Shown here: in pieces, positions 8,191-17,391 of the stretch | Layout of the letters: each line of letters begins with the position of its first letter | Numbering within the stretch: position 1 is the first letter of the stretch | NCBI GenBank assembly: GCA_045649685.1 | Contig: JAZRQJ010000017.1 | Location: 1 to 38,321, forward strand | Reading direction: 5' to 3' | DNA: 38,321 nucleotides | DNA from: RUG12519 sp045649685 | GTDB lineage: Bacteria > Bacillota > Clostridia > Oscillospirales > Ruminococcaceae | Position numbers and translations under genes: made by a program | The notes under the pieces: generated by a model | The model's input: the letters and a program-made list of their open reading frames with translations, nothing else | The model's database searches: none | Told to the model about the DNA's origin: nothing

Positions 8191-10368
8191 CTATAATCTC
8201 CCCTTTCTTACTTTTTCTCCGTCAACTATAAAATCCGTTATAACATCCGGTGCAACTGCGTAAGAATTAGGAAAATTATAATCACCCTTGTTTAATATTA
8301 TACTATAATCAAAATTAACTTCTCCACTATAGTTAGATAATTTTTCATCTATCATAGCAACATTTATATGGTGTAAATTTTCTATAGTTTTTAAACTTTC
8401 TATATGGTCAGAATAAGCAAAACATTCGTCACTCAAACTAATTAACAATGATGTAGAATTGTGTTTATTTGTTGCATCTATTTTTAATGAGTCAATTTCT
8501 AGGTGTAAGTTGTCAGTAGAAAAAATATCTATTCCTCTATCAGATGCCGTTTGAAATAATGTACTATTCTTAGCTTTTTCTGGCAAAATCAAACTAGAAA
8601 CAGGGATATTTTCAATAACTGTCGACGCATCCATCATATGTTTATTTTTGACTGAAGTAAAAATAAGTGCATCTATATTACATATTCCTCTACTATCTAA
8701 AAACTGACACAATCTTCGTCCAGAAGCAGTGCCTCCGCCACAATTAATCACTACAGTTTTTCCTTTTCCACTCAAAACTAAGCTATACCCATAACCATTT
8801 CCAATAGTAGTAAGCGTAACCACTCTAGTTCCCGCAACCACAGTACTTGATGCTGGAATTAAAACTATAAGAGCAGAGCAAATTACGATAAAACTCTTCC
8901 TAAAAAGTCCTCTTTTGATAAACAGGGTAAATAATAAAAATAACACCAACAAAACAACAGTAAAAACAACAAACCCATAATTTGCAGGAAGATAGCAAAA
9001 AGGTAATTTAGATATTAATTCAACCACATAAAAAATTGCTCCACAAAGTCCCTCACAAATATATCCCAAAACATTTGATATACCAGAAAAAAACAATCCG
9101 CTAAACGCAGCGCCAATTCCTAAAATAAATAATAGCGGAACAAAAGGTACTATTATTAAATTAACAAAAGGAGATATTATAGAAATCTTTCCAAAAGCCA
9201 TTATTAAAAACGGAGCCGACGCAAAATTAGCCGCTAAAGAAACAGCAAATAATTCAATAATACTAAGCTGCCAACCTCTATACCATTCAAATTTATCTCT
9301 AATCCAAACTAAAATCGATTTAGCAAACAACAATATACCCACACAGGAAGAAAAAGACAAAATAAATGATAATCCTAATATAGCATTCGGAGAAACTAAC
9401 AAAATTAAAGCAGCTGCTAAAAGCAAACCGTCCAACCTGTTGAAATTTTTATTTAACACTAAAAATGCATTTGAAAATAGCGCCATTATACATGCTCTAA
9501 CTACAGATGGCGTCATTCCCACCATAATAGAAAAACAAAATAAACAAGATGTCAAGACAAAAATCGACACTATCTTATTCGCTCTTATTAATCTAAGAAA
9601 GCACATTAAAAAAGTCGCTAAAATTGAAATATGTAAACCAGATACCGCAAAAATATGTGATAAGCCACACCGATCAACGGCTCTTTTAATTGAATACGGA
9701 ACTTTATTACTTTTTCCAAAAACAAGTCCATTAATTATATGGCTTTGCGGTTCACTAATCGATTCACAAACAGAGGTTGTCAGCCTGTCTCTATATTTTA
9801 AAAATGACGATAATAAATCAAATTTTTCTACAACTTCAATATCATCTTCGGATCTAAGTTTTCCTTTAAGATAATTGCCTTTAGAAACATTACTATCAAA
9901 TATACCATCATTTTCAGTCGGAATCTCAGACAATAAAACATCTGTTGATATTTCATCTCCACATTCACAGTAAATTGCATAGTTAGTATATAATTTAATA
10001 TTAAAAGGAATATAGAATTGTTTATCTCCAATTTTAAAAACTCTAACTGTATAGCATACATTATCACCACTATAATCCGACATGTCTGTTACAGTTCCAG
10101 TAACTCTCTGTGTGGTTGACGAAAATTCCACAGCCGGTTTATAAACAAAAAACACGTGAAAACAAAAACATGCAGATCCAACTGCTGCAACTAAAAACAA
10201 AATCCATAATTTCTCTATTGGTATAAATTTACTAAAAACTAATATAACAACTATCGCCAAGCAGATTACAGCAAACGAAGTATAACAAAAATTAATGCCA
10301 ACAAACGCAGTCAAAAGCACTCCAACCACAAAAGCTGTTAAATACTTAGTGACATTGTTTATCAGCAT
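8191..10368 (-). CDS. comEC: ComEC/Rec2 competence channel with a degenerate beta-lactamase-like domain
   Basis: I place the start at ATG 10366-10368 (725 aa), because GAGGAG ends 10 bases before it; the open frame could begin 18 bases earlier at a TTG inside that site. The order is N-terminal membrane segments, a DUF4131-like region, the competence domain with CGLSHIFAVSGLHISIL, multiple membrane helices, then a C-terminal metallo-beta-lactamase-like domain from about residue 514. ComEC forms the channel for single-stranded DNA uptake. In the C-terminal domain the expected D-V-G-Q-G-D is TIGNGYG (520-526), and the metal motif THxDxDH is TSVKNKH (571-577), so only the last His remains. DNA transport may persist while nuclease activity is doubtful. 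Confidence 0.92.
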   Translation of the reverse strand: MLINNVTKYLTAFVVGVLLTAFVGINFCYTSFAVICLAIVVILVFSKFIPIEKLWILFLVAAVGSACFCFHVFFVYKPAVEFSSTTQRVTGTVTDMSDYSGDNVCYTVRVFKIGDKQFYIPFNIKLYTNYAIYCECGDEISTDVLLSEIPTENDGIFDSNVSKGNYLKGKLRSEDDIEVVEKFDLLSSFLKYRDRLTTSVCESISEPQSHIINGLVFGKSNKVPYSIKRAVDRCGLSHIFAVSGLHISILATFLMCFLRLIRANKIVSIFVLTSCLFCFSIMVGMTPSVVRACIMALFSNAFLVLNKNFNRLDGLLLAAALILLVSPNAILGLSFILSFSSCVGILLFAKSILVWIRDKFEWYRGWQLSIIELFAVSLAANFASAPFLIMAFGKISIISPFVNLIIVPFVPLLFILGIGAAFSGLFFSGISNVLGYICEGLCGAIFYVVELISKLPFCYLPANYGFVVFTVVLLVLFLLFTLFIKRGLFRKSFIVICSALIVLIPASSTVVAGTRVVTLTTIGNGYGYSLVLSGKGKTVVINCGGGTASGRRLCQFLDSRGICNIDALIFTSVKNKHMMDASTVIENIPVSSLILPEKAKNSTLFQTASDRGIDIFSTDNLHLEIDSLKIDATNKHNSTSLLISLSDECFAYSDHIESLKTIENLHHINVAMIDEKLSNYSGEVNFDYSIILNKGDYNFPNSYAVAPDVITDFIVDGEKVRKGRL

Positions 10369-10464
10369 TATGAATTCACTCCTCAATATTCTACAAACAA
10401 CACAATCCCTATCGGTAAAATGTTTTAGTTATTATACTCTTGGTACAGTAATAAATCTCTCAAT

Positions 10465-11988
10465 TTATTTTAAAATTAATGATTCTCCTGTCATTTCATC
10501 AGGTTTTTCCAAACCTAATATTTCCAACATTGTTGGCGCAATATCAGAAAGTTTTCCTCCACTATCACGCAATCTACAATCATATCCAACCACAGTAAAT
10601 GTCACTGGGTTAGTTGTATGAGCAGTAAACGGCTTCCCATCTTTATCATACATTTTATCTGCATTACCATGATCTGCAGTAATTATAGCAACGCCTCCAG
10701 CATCTTTTATAGCACTTAAGGTTCTTGCCAAACAATTGTCAACCGCTTCAACTGCCTTAACTGCAGCGTCAAATACTCCCGTATGTCCAACCATATCACA
10801 ATTTGCATAATTTAAAATAATCACATCATATTTGCCAGATTGTATTCTCTTAACAACTTCATCAGTAACTAAATATGCACTCATCTCAGGTTGCAAATCG
10901 TAAGTTGCAACATTCGGTGATTTAATTAAAGCTCTGTCTTCATTCTTAAATTCTTCTTCTCGTCCACCATTAAAGAAGAAAGTTACATGAGCATATTTTT
11001 CAGTTTCAGCAATCCTTAACTGTTTTAGTCCTTTGTTAGATATATATTCTCCCAAAGTATTCTTCAAAGAATTAACCTTAAAGGCAACACTAACGTTAGG
11101 AATTGTTTCATCATACTGAGTCATGCAAACAAAATTAACCTTTAAATAGCCTCTATTTCGCTTAAATTTATCAAAATCAGACTCAACCAAAGATCTAGTT
11201 ATTTCTCTAGCTCTATCTGGTCTAAAATTAGTAAATATAACGCTATCGCCAGCATTAATAGTTGCATTATCTAAACAAACAGTCGGAACTATAAATTCAT
11301 CGGTTGTTCCATTTTTATATGATTCTTCAATTGCTTCCACAGCACTATTAGCCCTCTGACCAATTCCATCAACCATAGCCAGATAAGCTTTTTCTACTCT
11401 ATCCCAGCGATTATCACGATCCATTGCATAATATCGGCCTGAGATAGTTGCAATTTTTCCAACACCTATTTCTTGCAATTTCTTCTCACAATTTTTAACA
11501 AAATCAATGCCAGAAGTTGGAGGAACGTCTCGTCCATCAATAAAAGCATGTATATAAACTTTATCTAGTCCACAATCTTTAGCCATTTCAACAACTCCAT
11601 ATAAATGGTCAATATGGCTATGAACTCCTCCATCCGATAAAAGTCCCATAATATGCAATGCCGTGTTATTCTGTTTGCAATTTTGCATGGCACTAACTAA
11701 AACCTCGTTATTAAAAAATTCTCCATCATTGATTGCTTTAGTTATTCTAGTTAAATCCTGATATACAACTCGTCCAGCACCCATGTTAGTGTGTCCAACC
11801 TCAGAATTTCCCATTTGACCATCAGGCAAACCCACATCCATACCAGATGCGCCAATATCCACAGTAGGACAATTGTTCAATATTCTGTCAATAGTTGGAG
11901 TTTTAGCTGCATGTATAGCATTTCCATAATCTTCTTTGTTGTCACCAAATCCATCTAAAATAATTAAAACTAAAGGTTTTTTAGCCAT
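10465..11988 (-). CDS. gpmI: 2,3-bisphosphoglycerate-independent phosphoglycerate mutase
   Basis: 507 aa from the ATG at 11986-11988 (MAKKPLVLIILDGFG), which has GGGAGAGAG upstream; an upstream in-frame extension of 19 codons lacks a ribosome binding site. The metal ligand Asp12 lies in LDGFG, and the phosphoserine nucleophile Ser62 is in MGNSEVGHTNMGAG. Later metal-binding segments are DGRDVPPTSG, YANCDMVGHTG and TADHGNAD. The enzyme is Mn-dependent and interconverts 3- and 2-phosphoglycerate in glycolysis. Lies downstream of tpiA in the glycolytic run pgk-tpiA-gpmI. Confidence 0.97.
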   Translation of the reverse strand: MAKKPLVLIILDGFGDNKEDYGNAIHAAKTPTIDRILNNCPTVDIGASGMDVGLPDGQMGNSEVGHTNMGAGRVVYQDLTRITKAINDGEFFNNEVLVSAMQNCKQNNTALHIMGLLSDGGVHSHIDHLYGVVEMAKDCGLDKVYIHAFIDGRDVPPTSGIDFVKNCEKKLQEIGVGKIATISGRYYAMDRDNRWDRVEKAYLAMVDGIGQRANSAVEAIEESYKNGTTDEFIVPTVCLDNATINAGDSVIFTNFRPDRAREITRSLVESDFDKFKRNRGYLKVNFVCMTQYDETIPNVSVAFKVNSLKNTLGEYISNKGLKQLRIAETEKYAHVTFFFNGGREEEFKNEDRALIKSPNVATYDLQPEMSAYLVTDEVVKRIQSGKYDVIILNYANCDMVGHTGVFDAAVKAVEAVDNCLARTLSAIKDAGGVAIITADHGNADKMYDKDGKPFTAHTTNPVTFTVVGYDCRLRDSGGKLSDIAPTMLEILGLEKPDEMTGESLILK

Positions 11989-12095
11989 CTCAAACTCTCT
12001 CCCTACGCCATATAAAATCAACAAAAAATCATACGCATACCACAAAATCTATTTATGATAGGTATAATTTTTTGAAGTTTATACTTTAAGTAATA

Positions 12096-12866
12096 TTAAT
12101 TTTTGCTTGCAGAATTAATAATTGCTGCGAAATCCTTTGCTTTTAATGAAGCTCCTCCAATTAATCCACCATCAACATCTTCTTTTGATAAAAGTTCATC
12201 ACAATTTTTAGGATTCATAGAGCCACCATATTGTATAGTCAGTTTCTTTGCAACATCTACATCAAAAATCTCACTAACAACATTTCTTATAGTTCCACAA
12301 ACCTCAGCTGCCTGATCTGCTGTTGCTGTTCTTCCAGTTCCAATTGCCCAAACAGGTTCATATGCAACTATAATGTTCTGCATTTGATCTTTTGAAACAT
12401 CTTTTAACGCTGTTTTAATTTGCAATGAAACAATCTCTGAAGTAATTCCATTTTCACGTTCCTCTAAAGTTTCTCCAACGCAAACTATTACATTCAAATT
12501 TTCTTTCAAAGCAGCTTTTAGCCGCAAATTAACTGTTGAATTTGTTTCCGCAAAATATTGTCTTCTCTCACTGTGCCCTAAAATAACATACTCCACACCT
12601 AGTTCTTTAAGCATACCAGCAGAAATCTCACCAGTATAAGCTCCACTAGTCTCAAAATGACAATTTTGAGCTCCAACTCTAATATTAGTTCCAGCAGTCT
12701 CGTTTAATGCTGTTTCAAGATTTGTAAAAGGAACACATATTACAACATCGCAATCTGCATCTTCAACTAAAGGCTTTAGCTCACTTATAAGTTCTCTTGT
12801 TTGAACACGATCATTGTTCATTTTCCAATTTCCAGCAATAACCGCTCTACGATCTGACTTTTTCAT
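12096..12866 (-). CDS. tpiA: Triosephosphate isomerase
   Basis: 256 aa from ATG 12864-12866 (MKKSDRRAVIAGNWKMN). AAGGGG lies 12 bases upstream; an in-frame GTG 36 bases earlier has no ribosome binding site. The active-site residues are all present: Asn13/Lys15 in GNWKMN, His98 in GHSERR, and Glu171 in AYEPVWAIGTG. The phosphate-binding QYGGSMNP and GLIGGASL close the barrel. It interconverts dihydroxyacetone phosphate and glyceraldehyde 3-phosphate. Follows pgk on the same strand with about 48 bases between, in the usual glycolytic operon order. Confidence 0.97.
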   Translation of the reverse strand: MKKSDRRAVIAGNWKMNNDRVQTRELISELKPLVEDADCDVVICVPFTNLETALNETAGTNIRVGAQNCHFETSGAYTGEISAGMLKELGVEYVILGHSERRQYFAETNSTVNLRLKAALKENLNVIVCVGETLEERENGITSEIVSLQIKTALKDVSKDQMQNIIVAYEPVWAIGTGRTATADQAAEVCGTIRNVVSEIFDVDVAKKLTIQYGGSMNPKNCDELLSKEDVDGGLIGGASLKAKDFAAIINSASKN

Positions 12867-12914
12867 TTTAAAATACAACCCCTTAAAAATTCGAAAAGAC
12901 ACTGAAGCTTAATA

Positions 12915-14126
12915 TTAAGCCTCAGATATACAAGCAACTCCTGGCAATTCTTTTCCTTCTAAGAACTTCAAAGATGCTCCACCACCTGTTGAAATGTGAC
13001 TCATTTTTTCACCGAATCCCAAAATATTAACTGCAGCAGCAGAATCACCACCACCAATTATAGTTATTGCGTCTGTTTCAGCAAGAACTTTTGCAACTCC
13101 CATAGTTCCGTTAGCAAGTTGTGGATTTTCAAAAACACCCATAGGTCCATTCCAAACAACAGTGTTTGCCGACCTAACTGCATCAGAGAACAGTTCAATA
13201 GTTTTAGGTCCCATATCAACACTCATCCATTCTGGATCCATATCTTCAACAGAACAAATTTTAGTTTCAACTTTAGCATCAATTGGATTAGGGAAGTCTT
13301 TTATCATAACACTATCTACAGGGAGAAGCAATTTAACACCTTTTTCCTCAGCTTTTTTAAGCATTTCTAAACAATAATCAAGCTTGCTATCATCTACAAG
13401 AGATGTTCCAACATTGTAACCCTGAGCCTTTAAAAATGTATAAGACATTCCTCCACCAATTATAATAATATCTGCCTTATCGAGAAGATTTTCAATAACT
13501 GCGAGCTTATCAACAACTTTAGCTCCACCCAAAATTGTAACAAAAGGCCTTTTTGGATTATCAATAGCATCACCCAAAAATTTCAATTCTTTTTCAATTA
13601 AATATCCAACTGCTGTTTCATCTATATATTCAGTTACTCCAACTGTAGAGCAATGTTCACGATGAGCTGTTCCAAAAGCATCATTCACAAAAATATCGGC
13701 TAAACTTGCAAGTTCCTTGCTAAAATTGCTTTCATTTTTAGTTTCTTCAATGCGATATCTTGTATTCTGAAGAAGAACAACATCTCCATTTTTCATTGAA
13801 GCAACAGCAGCTTTTGCGTTTTCTCCAACAACATTATCATCTGCAGCAAAAACAACTTCTTTACCAAGTTTTTCAGAAAGTCTTTTTGCAACAGGAGCCA
13901 AAGACATCGAAGCCACAGGCTCTCCTTTAGGTTTTCCCATGTGAGAACACAATATAACCTTAGCTCCTCCATCAATTAACTTGTTTATAGTTGGAAGAGA
14001 TGCTATTATTCTATTTTCATCTGTTATTTTACCATCTTTTAGCGGAACATTAAAATCACAACGAACCAGAACTTTTTTTCCATTAACCTCTAAATTATCT
14101 ATTGTTTTTTTATTAAGAGCCTTCAT
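12915..14126 (-). CDS. pgk: Phosphoglycerate kinase
   Basis: 403 aa from ATG 14124-14126 (MKALNKKTI), with AAAGG 11 bases upstream; an in-frame TTG nine bases earlier is less likely. Recognised by VLVRCDFNVPLKDGKI, SHMGKPKG, the hinge segment FVTILGGAKVVDKLAVIE, VVWNGPMGVFENPQLANGT, and the nucleotide-binding end ITIIGGGDSAAAV and HISTGGGASLKFLEG. It makes ATP from 1,3-bisphosphoglycerate. First gene of the glycolytic run, behind the promoter at 14221-14249. No gapA lies next to it in this window. Confidence 0.97.
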   Translation of the reverse strand: MKALNKKTIDNLEVNGKKVLVRCDFNVPLKDGKITDENRIIASLPTINKLIDGGAKVILCSHMGKPKGEPVASMSLAPVAKRLSEKLGKEVVFAADDNVVGENAKAAVASMKNGDVVLLQNTRYRIEETKNESNFSKELASLADIFVNDAFGTAHREHCSTVGVTEYIDETAVGYLIEKELKFLGDAIDNPKRPFVTILGGAKVVDKLAVIENLLDKADIIIIGGGMSYTFLKAQGYNVGTSLVDDSKLDYCLEMLKKAEEKGVKLLLPVDSVMIKDFPNPIDAKVETKICSVEDMDPEWMSVDMGPKTIELFSDAVRSANTVVWNGPMGVFENPQLANGTMGVAKVLAETDAITIIGGGDSAAAVNILGFGEKMSHISTGGGASLKFLEGKELPGVACISEA

Positions 14127-14220
14127 AAACACCAAAACCTTTCATAATTGAAATATAAATATAAAATTAAGCAAAATCCATTAAAAACTAAATAAATTTG
14201 CAAAAATCACAACCGCTTTT

Positions 14221-14249
14221 ATTATATTCTAAATTTAATATTTTTTCAA
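14221..14249 (-). promoter_or_regulatory. Sigma-A promoter upstream of pgk
   Basis: Minus strand: TTGAAA (14244-14249), 17-base spacer, TATAAT (14221-14226). This is one mismatch from consensus, with optimal spacing. It lies about 95 bases before the pgk ATG and is the only strong promoter seen for the pgk-tpiA-gpmI run. The comEC to YwlG genes may continue on the same transcript, because no clear terminator was found between them. Confidence 0.82.
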
Positions 14250-14274
14250 GTTTTAACTCTCAAAGAAAACATTC

Positions 14275-14775
14275 CTAATTCCAGTTATATTTTGTTAACT
14301 GTCCTTGGTTTTCTAAATTAGGAAAATTCCACTGCCTTAAAACTTCGTATGTTCCAATAGCAACTGCGTTAGACAAATTTAAACTACGAATTCCCTCTCC
14401 CATAGGCATACGAACACAATTTTTAGGATTATCTTTTAAAAGTTCCTCTGGCAGTCCAGCATCCTCACGTCCAAAAACCAAATATGCGCCATCAGGATAT
14501 TCAACATCCGAATAAACATTCTGCGCCTTGGTTGTAAAAAAATACATGTTTTCTATAACATTTAATTTCAAAAACTCATTCAAACTCTCATACATAGTTA
14601 TGTCTAAATATTTCCAATAATCGAGTCCTGCTCTTTTTAATTTCCGATCATCAATTTTAAAACCAAAAGGTTTAACTAAATGTAGTCTACACCCCGTCGC
14701 AGCACAAGTTCTTGCTATATTTCCAGTGTTTTGTGGTATTTGGGGTTCGATTAACACAATATTTAAAGTAGCCAT
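14275..14775 (-). CDS. trmL: tRNA (cytidine(34)-2'-O)-methyltransferase (SPOUT family)
   Basis: 166 aa from ATG 14773-14775 (MATLNIVLIEPQIPQNTGN), which follows GAGG at 8 bases. An open extension of 15 codons upstream looks like leader sequence. Motifs of the TrmL/YibK group are present: N-terminal PQIPQNTGNIARTCAATG, LVFGREDAGLPEEL (S-adenosylmethionine site) and the C-terminal RMPMGEGIRSLNLSNAVAIG that forms the SPOUT knot. It methylates the wobble ribose of certain tRNA-Leu species. Downstream of the nifS-iscU pair, separated by an inverted repeat. Confidence 0.92.
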   Translation of the reverse strand: MATLNIVLIEPQIPQNTGNIARTCAATGCRLHLVKPFGFKIDDRKLKRAGLDYWKYLDITMYESLNEFLKLNVIENMYFFTTKAQNVYSDVEYPDGAYLVFGREDAGLPEELLKDNPKNCVRMPMGEGIRSLNLSNAVAIGTYEVLRQWNFPNLENQGQLTKYNWN

Positions 14776-14821
14776 TTTAAATACCTCATTATGATATAAA
14801 AATAATATAAAACACAACAAA

Positions 14822-14908
14822 GTGCTAAATCCAGTGAACTTTTCTATTGCATAAACACTTCAATATACTATGTTTATGGCTAAAATAGAAAAAATCAGAA
14901 TTTAGCAC
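14822..14908. repeat. 87-bp nested inverted repeat between iscU and trmL
   Basis: Three nested pairs of arms are collinear. GTGCTAAAT (14822-14830) pairs with ATTTAGCAC (14900-14908). TTTTCTATT (14840-14848) pairs with AATAGAAAA (14884-14892). CATAAAC (14850-14856) pairs with GTTTATG (14872-14878). The whole piece folds as one long interrupted hairpin on either strand. No T-run follows it on the minus strand, so it does not look like a simple terminator. It could be a miniature transposable element, a structured RNA or an mRNA processing site. Confidence 0.6.
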
Positions 14909-14930
14909 ATAATGATATACACTTCAAAAA

Positions 14931-15368
14931 TCAGTCATGAATGTGACAAGATTCAGCTGGCGGAATTTTTCCCAAAATTGGCTCCGGATCTATCCCCTTA
15001 CGCTTATAATAATCTGCCAACGCTGCTTTTATTGCCTGCTCAGCCAAAACAGAACAATGAATCTTTATTTTAGGCAAACCTTCAAGTGCTTCAACAACAG
15101 CCTTGTTTGTTAACTTAGCTGCTTCTTTAATATTTTTACCTTTAATCATCTCTGTTGCAATAGAACTAGTAGCAATTGCGGATCCACAACCAAATGTTTT
15201 AAATTTAACCTCTGTTATTATGTCATCTTCTATCTTAAGATACATTTTCATGATATCTCCGCATTTTGCATTACCAACCTCGCCAACACCATCCGCATCT
15301 TCAATTTCACCAACATTCCTAGGATTCATAAAATGATCCATAACTTTTTCCGAATATTCCATCGCCAT
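14931..15368 (-). CDS. iscU: Fe-S cluster scaffold protein (IscU/NifU N-terminal type)
   Basis: 145 aa from ATG 15366-15368 (MAMEYSEKVMDHFMNPRN), with GGGAG at 10 bases. The three cluster-binding cysteines and the aspartate are present: Cys36 and Asp38 in NAKCGDIM, Cys61 in TFGCGSAIA, Cys105 in KIHCSVLAEQA. IscU-type proteins assemble [2Fe-2S] clusters with sulfur from the cysteine desulfurase. The gene lies about 30 bases downstream of nifS, so the two are co-transcribed. No iscR, hscA or fdx is nearby, as is common in clostridia. Confidence 0.95.
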   Translation of the reverse strand: MAMEYSEKVMDHFMNPRNVGEIEDADGVGEVGNAKCGDIMKMYLKIEDDIITEVKFKTFGCGSAIATSSIATEMIKGKNIKEAAKLTNKAVVEALEGLPKIKIHCSVLAEQAIKAALADYYKRKGIDPEPILGKIPPAESCHIHD

Positions 15369-15400
15369 TATTTTCACGCTCCCACATAATACATCAATTT

Positions 15401-16570
15401 CTATTCATTCCAAATAGGAGACATTTCTCTAAGTCTAGAAATCACTTTTGGAATAGTTTCTATCATATAATCAATTTCTTCTTCTGTATTTTCATCGCAC
15501 AAACTAATTCTTAAAGAACCATGCGCTATTTCATGAGGCAACCCTATTGCTAATAAAACATGTGACGGATCTAAAGAACCCGAAGTACAAGCCGATCCAC
15601 TAGAAGCACATATTCCATATCCATCCAACAAAAGCAATATAGATTCTCCTTCAACACCTTCAAAAGAAAAATTTATACTTCCACTCAATCTATGCTTTAA
15701 AGAACCATTAACTCTAACTTTAGGAATTCTATTTAAAATACCATCTATTAGTTTATTTCTCAAATCTTCAAGCCTTTTATTACGACTAAAAATGTTTTTA
15801 CTAGCATCTTCTAATGCTTGACCGAGTCCCACAATGTATGGAACATTTTCAGTTCCACCCCTAAAACCTCTCTCTTGAGCACCCCCATCAAGCAAATTAG
15901 GTAAGCGAATGCCTTTTTTTACATAAAGCAACCCAACTCCTTTAGGAGCACATATTTTATGTCCCGAAAGCGAAAGCATATCTATGTTTTGTTTATGAAC
16001 ATCAATTTCAACATGTCCCACAGCTTGAACGGCATCAGTATGAAAAAGAACATTCTTTTTGTCACAAATAGCCCCAATTTCACTAATAGGCAATATCGTT
16101 CCAATTTCATTGTTAGCATACATTATAGTTACAAGAGCAGTCTTATCTGTTATAGCCTCTTCAACCTGCTCAGGTGTAATCAATCCTTCGTTATTCACAG
16201 GCAAATAAGTTATCTCAAAACCATCTTCTTCTAACCTTTTGCACGCATTTAAAACAGCATGATGTTCAAAATTAGTTGTTATTATGTGGTTTTTACCATT
16301 CTTAATTGCCAATTTAGAACCACACTTAATTGCCCAGTTATCTGACTCTGTTCCACAAGACGTAAAAAATATTTCTTCTGGCAAAGCACCTATAGCATCA
16401 GCAGCTTTTTTTCTAGCGGTTTCCACTGCTAATTTTGAAACATGTGCAATAGAATATATACTGCTAGGGTTACCAAATTTTTCTTTAAAATAAGGCAACA
16501 TTGCATTAAAGCAAGAGTCAGACACTTTAGTTGTCGCCGAATTATCTACATAGACAAAAGGTTTTTTCAT
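15401..16570 (-). CDS. nifS: Cysteine desulfurase (NifS/IscS type)
   Basis: 389 aa. A class V PLP enzyme: N-terminal YVDNSATTKVS, HHAV substrate-site segment (residues 103-106), PLP lysine Lys205 in SLSGHKICAPKG, GGAQERGFRGGTENV, and the mobile-loop catalytic Cys328 in SSGSACTSGSLDPSHVL. It releases sulfur from cysteine and passes it as persulfide to IscU. First gene of the nifS-iscU pair, directly behind the promoter at 16623-16651. Confidence 0.95.
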   Translation of the reverse strand: MKKPFVYVDNSATTKVSDSCFNAMLPYFKEKFGNPSSIYSIAHVSKLAVETARKKAADAIGALPEEIFFTSCGTESDNWAIKCGSKLAIKNGKNHIITTNFEHHAVLNACKRLEEDGFEITYLPVNNEGLITPEQVEEAITDKTALVTIMYANNEIGTILPISEIGAICDKKNVLFHTDAVQAVGHVEIDVHKQNIDMLSLSGHKICAPKGVGLLYVKKGIRLPNLLDGGAQERGFRGGTENVPYIVGLGQALEDASKNIFSRNKRLEDLRNKLIDGILNRIPKVRVNGSLKHRLSGSINFSFEGVEGESILLLLDGYGICASSGSACTSGSLDPSHVLLAIGLPHEIAHGSLRISLCDENTEEEIDYMIETIPKVISRLREMSPIWNE

Positions 16571-16622
16571 CTAAATTTTCATCTCCAAAATCAATATTAT
16601 TAATAATATAACTATAATTAAA

Positions 16623-16651
16623 ATTATATATCAATTCACCATATTTTTCAA
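16623..16651 (-). promoter_or_regulatory. Sigma-A promoter of nifS-iscU
   Basis: Minus strand: TTGAAA (16646-16651), 17-base spacer, TATAAT (16623-16628), about 55 bases before the nifS ATG. I see no T-box, IscR-like site or other clear operator in the 206-base gap up to rnhA. Confidence 0.82.
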
Positions 16652-16776
16652 GCACGTCAAACAGAACAAATGCTCTATTCCAACAAATAACAACATCTTG
16701 TATATTATACACTATAAATATTCTTGCCCATACACAATTTAATTATACATAACAGTCATCACTATACAATATAATA

Positions 16777-17214
16777 TTATAAAAATTTTCTTGATTCTTG
16801 AACAGCCAATTGGTCACATTTTTCATTCTCTGGATGTCCCGAATGCCCTTTAATCCATTCAAACTCAACTTCGTGCTTCTCTAACAATTCCAATAATTGT
16901 TCCCACAAATCAACATTTAATGCCTTATCCTTTTTATTTCGCATCCAACCATTAGCTTTCCATTTTTTCGCCCATCCCTGAACAACCGCATCAATAACAT
17001 ATTTAGAATCACTGTGTATAAAGACTTTGCACGGTTCATTTAAAGCTCTAAGTGCAGATATAATCGCCAAAAGTTCCATTCTATTGTTAGTGGTTTGTTT
17101 TTCTCCTCCACTCATCTCACGTTCATATTTTCCATATCTTAATATTGCACCCCATCCACCAGGTCCTGGATTTCCACTACAAGCTCCATCACTATATATG
17201 TCTACAGTTTTCAT
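16777..17214 (-). CDS. rnhA: Ribonuclease HI
   Basis: 145 aa from ATG 17212-17214, preceded by AAGGAG at 7 bases. All catalytic residues can be read: Asp9 in YSDGACSGNPGPGGWG, Glu47 in NNRMELLAI, Asp69 in IHSDSKYVIDAV, His124 and Asp134 in KGHSGHPENEKCDQLA. The basic handle KKWKANGWMRNKKDK is present. The enzyme degrades RNA in RNA-DNA hybrids. It has its own promoter at 17280-17308 and appears to be a single-gene unit. Confidence 0.97.
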   Translation of the reverse strand: MKTVDIYSDGACSGNPGPGGWGAILRYGKYEREMSGGEKQTTNNRMELLAIISALRALNEPCKVFIHSDSKYVIDAVVQGWAKKWKANGWMRNKKDKALNVDLWEQLLELLEKHEVEFEWIKGHSGHPENEKCDQLAVQESRKFL

Positions 17215-17279
17215 AATCAATCTCCTTCTAAAATTTATGTACTATAATCATCTGAGAAACATTTTAAACTATGAAATTC

Positions 17280-17308
17280 AGCATATCAAATTTAGCGTAT
17301 ATTTTCAA
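17280..17308 (-). promoter_or_regulatory. Probable promoter of rnhA
   Basis: Minus strand: TTGAAA (17303-17308), 17-base spacer, TATGCT (17280-17285). The -10 hexamer is weaker than in the other promoters here. It lies about 65 bases before the rnhA start and downstream of the NlpC/P60 terminator. Confidence 0.65.
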
Positions 17309-17338
17309 CATAATAGCTGTATACTTTGTATATTCAAT

Positions 17339-17369
17339 AAAAAAGCGGCCAACCAAAAAGATTAGCCAC
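17339..17369 (-). terminator. Rho-independent terminator after the NlpC/P60 gene
   Basis: On the minus strand GTGGCTAA pairs with TTGGCCGC (arms at 17362-17369 and 17345-17352, two G-U pairs) around a nine-base loop. A run of six T follows directly. It ends 22 bases after the NlpC/P60 stop. Confidence 0.8.
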
Positions 17370-17391
17370 CAAATCAAATATATGTATTCAA

